From contig DAOWMX010000003.1 of the NCBI GenBank assembly GCA_030642885.1, positions 1-25,244 of the forward strand: a stretch of DNA of 25,244 nucleotides. The letters run 5' to 3'. Both the position numbers and the translations under genes were made by a program. This document shows positions 23,362-25,244 of the stretch, in pieces. Position 1 is the stretch's first letter. The number at the start of each line of letters is the position of its first letter. The stretch comes from Anaerolineales bacterium (GTDB taxonomy: Bacteria; Chloroflexota; Anaerolineae; Anaerolineales; E44-bin32). Below the pieces are notes generated by a model that was not told the DNA's origin, made no database searches, and saw only the letters and a program-made list of their open reading frames with translations.

Positions 23362-24099
23362 ATGACAGAATCCTCACCTCGCCGGCGCAAGATTCTTGTT
23401 GTCGACGATGAACCGCGAATGATTCACTTCATCCGTTTGAATCTTGAGCATGATGGCTTCGAAGTTTACGAAGCTACTTCGGGGACTCAGGCGCTAGACC
23501 AGATGCGAGATCGATTGCCAGATCTAGTCCTGCTAGATGTTATGATGCCAGATCTTGACGGCTTCGAAACACTGCGCCTGATTCGGGACATATCCACAGT
23601 GCCTGTAATTATGCTCACCGCTAAGGGTGAGGAGGAAGATCGGGTACGAGGTTTGGAGCTTGGCGCCGATGACTACATAACCAAGCCTTTTAGCCCGCGT
23701 GAATTGGTAAGTCGTGTGCGAGCCGTATTGCGCCGCACCGAAATGGCCGGACAACCTGTTCACGATGTTATTCAGGTAGATAACCGATTCAAGATCGACT
23801 TCGACCGACGTGAGATATGGGTAGATGATGAACTTGTTAAGCTCCGTCCGACCGAATTCCGCCTTCTATACCACCTTGTCCAGAATGCAGGATGGGTTGT
23901 CCCCCATGATCAGCTGCTTGCCAAAGTCTGGGGATATGAATACCGTGACGAAACACATTACCTGCGACTTTATATAAATTATTTACGCCAGAAACTCGAG
24001 GAAGATCCATCAAACCCAAAATACATCATCACCGAACGTGGAGTAGGCTACCGATTTGTCGATTACAAGCGCGACCTGGTAGATCCCGCAAATGCCTGA
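23362..24099 (+). CDS. OmpR/PhoB-type response regulator
   Basis: The 245-residue protein has a receiver domain (residues about 10-125) with the acidic pair DD15-16, phosphoacceptor Asp59 (LLDVMMPDLDG), Thr in LTAKG and Lys in ITKPFSPRELV. Its OmpR-type winged helix (about 145-235) carries KLRPTEFRLLYHLVQNAG and TERGVGYRF. It would bind DNA once phosphorylated. No histidine kinase is adjacent, so the cognate kinase is elsewhere or the regulator responds to the Ser/Thr kinase. ATG 23362 begins one base after the preceding stop and no separate promoter was seen, which places it in the same operon as the phospho-switch. Confidence 0.95.
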   Translation: MTESSPRRRKILVVDDEPRMIHFIRLNLEHDGFEVYEATSGTQALDQMRDRLPDLVLLDVMMPDLDGFETLRLIRDISTVPVIMLTAKGEEEDRVRGLELGADDYITKPFSPRELVSRVRAVLRRTEMAGQPVHDVIQVDNRFKIDFDRREIWVDDELVKLRPTEFRLLYHLVQNAGWVVPHDQLLAKVWGYEYRDETHYLRLYINYLRQKLEEDPSNPKYIITERGVGYRFVDYKRDLVDPANA

Positions 24100-24217
24100 A
24101 CCCACCCCTTTATTTTCTGGATCAGCCATTGTTTCTACAATTAATAAAATCGAAGTAAGAACCCGGGGAAGACGGATCTCCCTATTGTATTCACCTGGGT
24201 AAGCAGCAAGGCTCTCC

Positions 24218-24246
24218 TTGTCCAACAAAGCCTCCTCGATTAGAAT
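24218..24246 (+). promoter_or_regulatory. Promoter of the NarL-type regulator
   Basis: TTGTCC (24218-24223), a 17-base spacer and TAGAAT (24241-24246) suggest transcription from about 24253. The 183-base gap before TTG 24283 otherwise holds AT-rich sequence and a weak ACCCGGG...ACCTGGGT pairing (about 24159-24200), and no gene is seen in it. Confidence 0.5.
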
Positions 24247-24282
24247 CTGGATAATAATTAGCTGAATTTGAAAGGAAGACAA

Positions 24283-24936
24283 TTGGCTCGTCAACGTATA
24301 CTCCTTGTAGACGATCACGAAGTTGTCCGGGTAGGTTTGAAAGCGCTGCTTGAGAAGCATCCAGGCTTCGAAGTGGTCGCCGAAGCGGTTGGACCTCGTG
24401 ATGCAATCGAGAAAACAAAATCCTATAAACCGGATGTCGTCGTGATGGATATTCGCCTAAAGGGCGGCTCTGGTATCGAAGCCTGTCAGGACATCACAGA
24501 TAACCACCCTGATACAAAGGTCATTATGCTCACATCCTACGCCGAGGACGAGATGCTCTTCTCAGCTATCCGCGCAGGGGCTGCAGGCTATGTCTTAAAG
24601 CAGATTGGCGGGGACGATCTTGTTCGAGCGATCGAGGCGATTGGGCGAGGTGAAGCTTTGCTCGATCCCGCCGTTACTCAGAGAGTGTTCCAGGAAGTCC
24701 GCAAAGCAGCTCGCGAGGAGGAAGCCTCGGCTTTCGCGGAGCTCACCCAACAAGAGATGCACGTATTGCAGCTTGTTTCTGAAGGGCGGACAAACCGTCA
24801 GATTGCCGAGATGCTCTTTCTTGGAGAGGGAACCGTTCGCAATTACGTCAGCAGCATTCTTTCAAAATTAAATGTTCGCAACCGAGCAGAAGCAGCTGCC
24901 TATGCCGTCGAGCATAATTTGAAAGACTACCTCTAA
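24283..24936 (+). CDS. NarL/LuxR-type response regulator
   Basis: The 217-residue protein has a receiver domain with DD (10-11), phosphoacceptor Asp56 (VVMDIRLKGG), LTSYAED and LKQIGGDDLVRAI. A LuxR helix-turn-helix lies at about residues 148-210 (LTQQEMHVLQLVSEGRTNRQIAEMLFLGEGTVRNYVSSILSKL). The pattern resembles DevR/LiaR-type regulators. It is an orphan: no histidine kinase is present. The start is a TTG. The upstream TTG 24268 is possible, but AAGGAAG precedes TTG 24283 with normal spacing and the extra residues are not part of the fold. Expression probably comes from its own promoter. Confidence 0.94.
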   Translation: MARQRILLVDDHEVVRVGLKALLEKHPGFEVVAEAVGPRDAIEKTKSYKPDVVVMDIRLKGGSGIEACQDITDNHPDTKVIMLTSYAEDEMLFSAIRAGAAGYVLKQIGGDDLVRAIEAIGRGEALLDPAVTQRVFQEVRKAAREEEASAFAELTQQEMHVLQLVSEGRTNRQIAEMLFLGEGTVRNYVSSILSKLNVRNRAEAAAYAVEHNLKDYL

Positions 24937-25244
24937 CACGTCTTCCCTTTTTCCTTTTGATTTATCCCCTCTAAAATTTATGGATGACCCCGCGGTTAAA
25001 AACACCCCACTCCACCCTGAGCTGAACCTCCAGGCTCATTACTTTTCAAGGTTGGCTCTCATTTCGGCAGCGTGAGGCCTCAAGAGCATCATCCTTTTGA
25101 CTTCTCGTGGAGTTTATCCTGCGAAGTCCCCCGTTTTTTGGGGGGCGAAGTCCCCCGTTCCGCTCTGCGCCCCTCGCGGAGCATCCAGTAGGGGCGAAGC
25201 GAAGCGGAGAGGGGTTTGGGGGGCGAAGTCCCCGACCGAAGGGA
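24937..25244. other. Non-coding right end with no gene seen
   Basis: No convincing coding frame, tRNA or other RNA is visible in these 308 bases. Notable parts are a pyrimidine-rich stretch just after the regulator stop, a perfect palindrome TGAGGCCTCA at 25073-25082, and the GC-rich repeats from 25121 described separately. No clear intrinsic terminator follows the regulator. Confidence 0.6.
25121..25233. repeat. GCGAAGTCCCC repeat cluster
   Basis: GCGAAGTCCCC(C) occurs three times, at 25121-25131, 25145-25155 and 25223-25233. The first two copies share the extension CCGTT; the last two share a GGGGG prefix. CCCCC and GGGGG runs around TTTTTT allow hairpins, and CGCCCCT (25168-25174) pairs with AGGGGCG (25190-25196). 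Spacings (24 and 78 bases) are irregular, unlike CRISPR. This looks like a dispersed, possibly palindromic intergenic element cut by the window end. Confidence 0.7.

Noticed and set aside
25191..25233. G-quadruplex
   Set aside because: Loops are too uneven (16, 3 and none) and only three separate long G runs exist.
25121..25244. CRISPR-like repeat array
   Set aside because: Only three copies of 11 bases, spacings of 24 and 78 bases, no uniform spacers and no cas genes.

Overview
The window reads as an ordinary bacterial chromosome segment, most likely from a Chloroflexota (Anaerolineae-like) genome. This rests on gene content: a TIGR03663/Agl23-type membrane protein fused to NHL repeats, a ChlI-type ATPase without photosynthesis genes, a Ser/Thr kinase carrying a PQQ-type propeller, a type 2 isopentenyl-diphosphate isomerase and small proteins I associate with that phylum. 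The lineage is an inference from family memory, not from a search. Base composition looks moderate, genes are dense, and no rRNA, tRNA, CRISPR array, insertion sequence or phage gene was seen.

Layout. Positions 1-811 (+) hold the end of an unrecognised or aldolase-like gene and a Nudix hydrolase. Positions 1041-9731 (-) hold a run of housekeeping genes. In transcription order these are scpB, an RsuA/RluB-type pseudouridine synthase, a large GT39-like/NHL membrane protein, sucC-sucD, a uroporphyrinogen-decarboxylase-family protein and rsmD. Positions 9710-15704 (+) hold two lipoproteins, a UDP-glucuronate decarboxylase-like enzyme, a GtrA-like membrane protein, a small GW-motif protein, a hotdog thioesterase and an orphan ChlI-like AAA+ ATPase. 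The acyl carrier protein gene (15773-16009, -) faces away from the isoprenoid pair fni and polyprenyl diphosphate synthase (16135-18182, +).

Positions 18294-24936 (+) are the most interesting part, a tightly spaced signalling cluster. It holds a soluble Ser/Thr kinase with an eight-repeat PQQ-type propeller, a PP2C phosphatase, a J-domain/VWA fusion, a zinc-ribbon/FHA protein, an 80-residue orphan protein and an OmpR-type response regulator. A NarL-type response regulator follows behind its own promoter. Kinase, phosphatase and phosphothreonine reader (FHA) are the three parts of a phospho-switch. The J-VWA protein could be its effector or scaffold. No histidine kinase is present beside the two response regulators.

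Expression signals. Several genes have extended -10 promoters (TGCTATAAT or TGCTATGAT) with very short leaders and little or no Shine-Dalgarno sequence, whereas genes inside operons use 4-base stop/start overlaps, including TTGA and GTGA variants. The last 120 bases contain G- and C-rich GCGAAGTCCCC repeats, probably a dispersed repeat at which the assembly may end.
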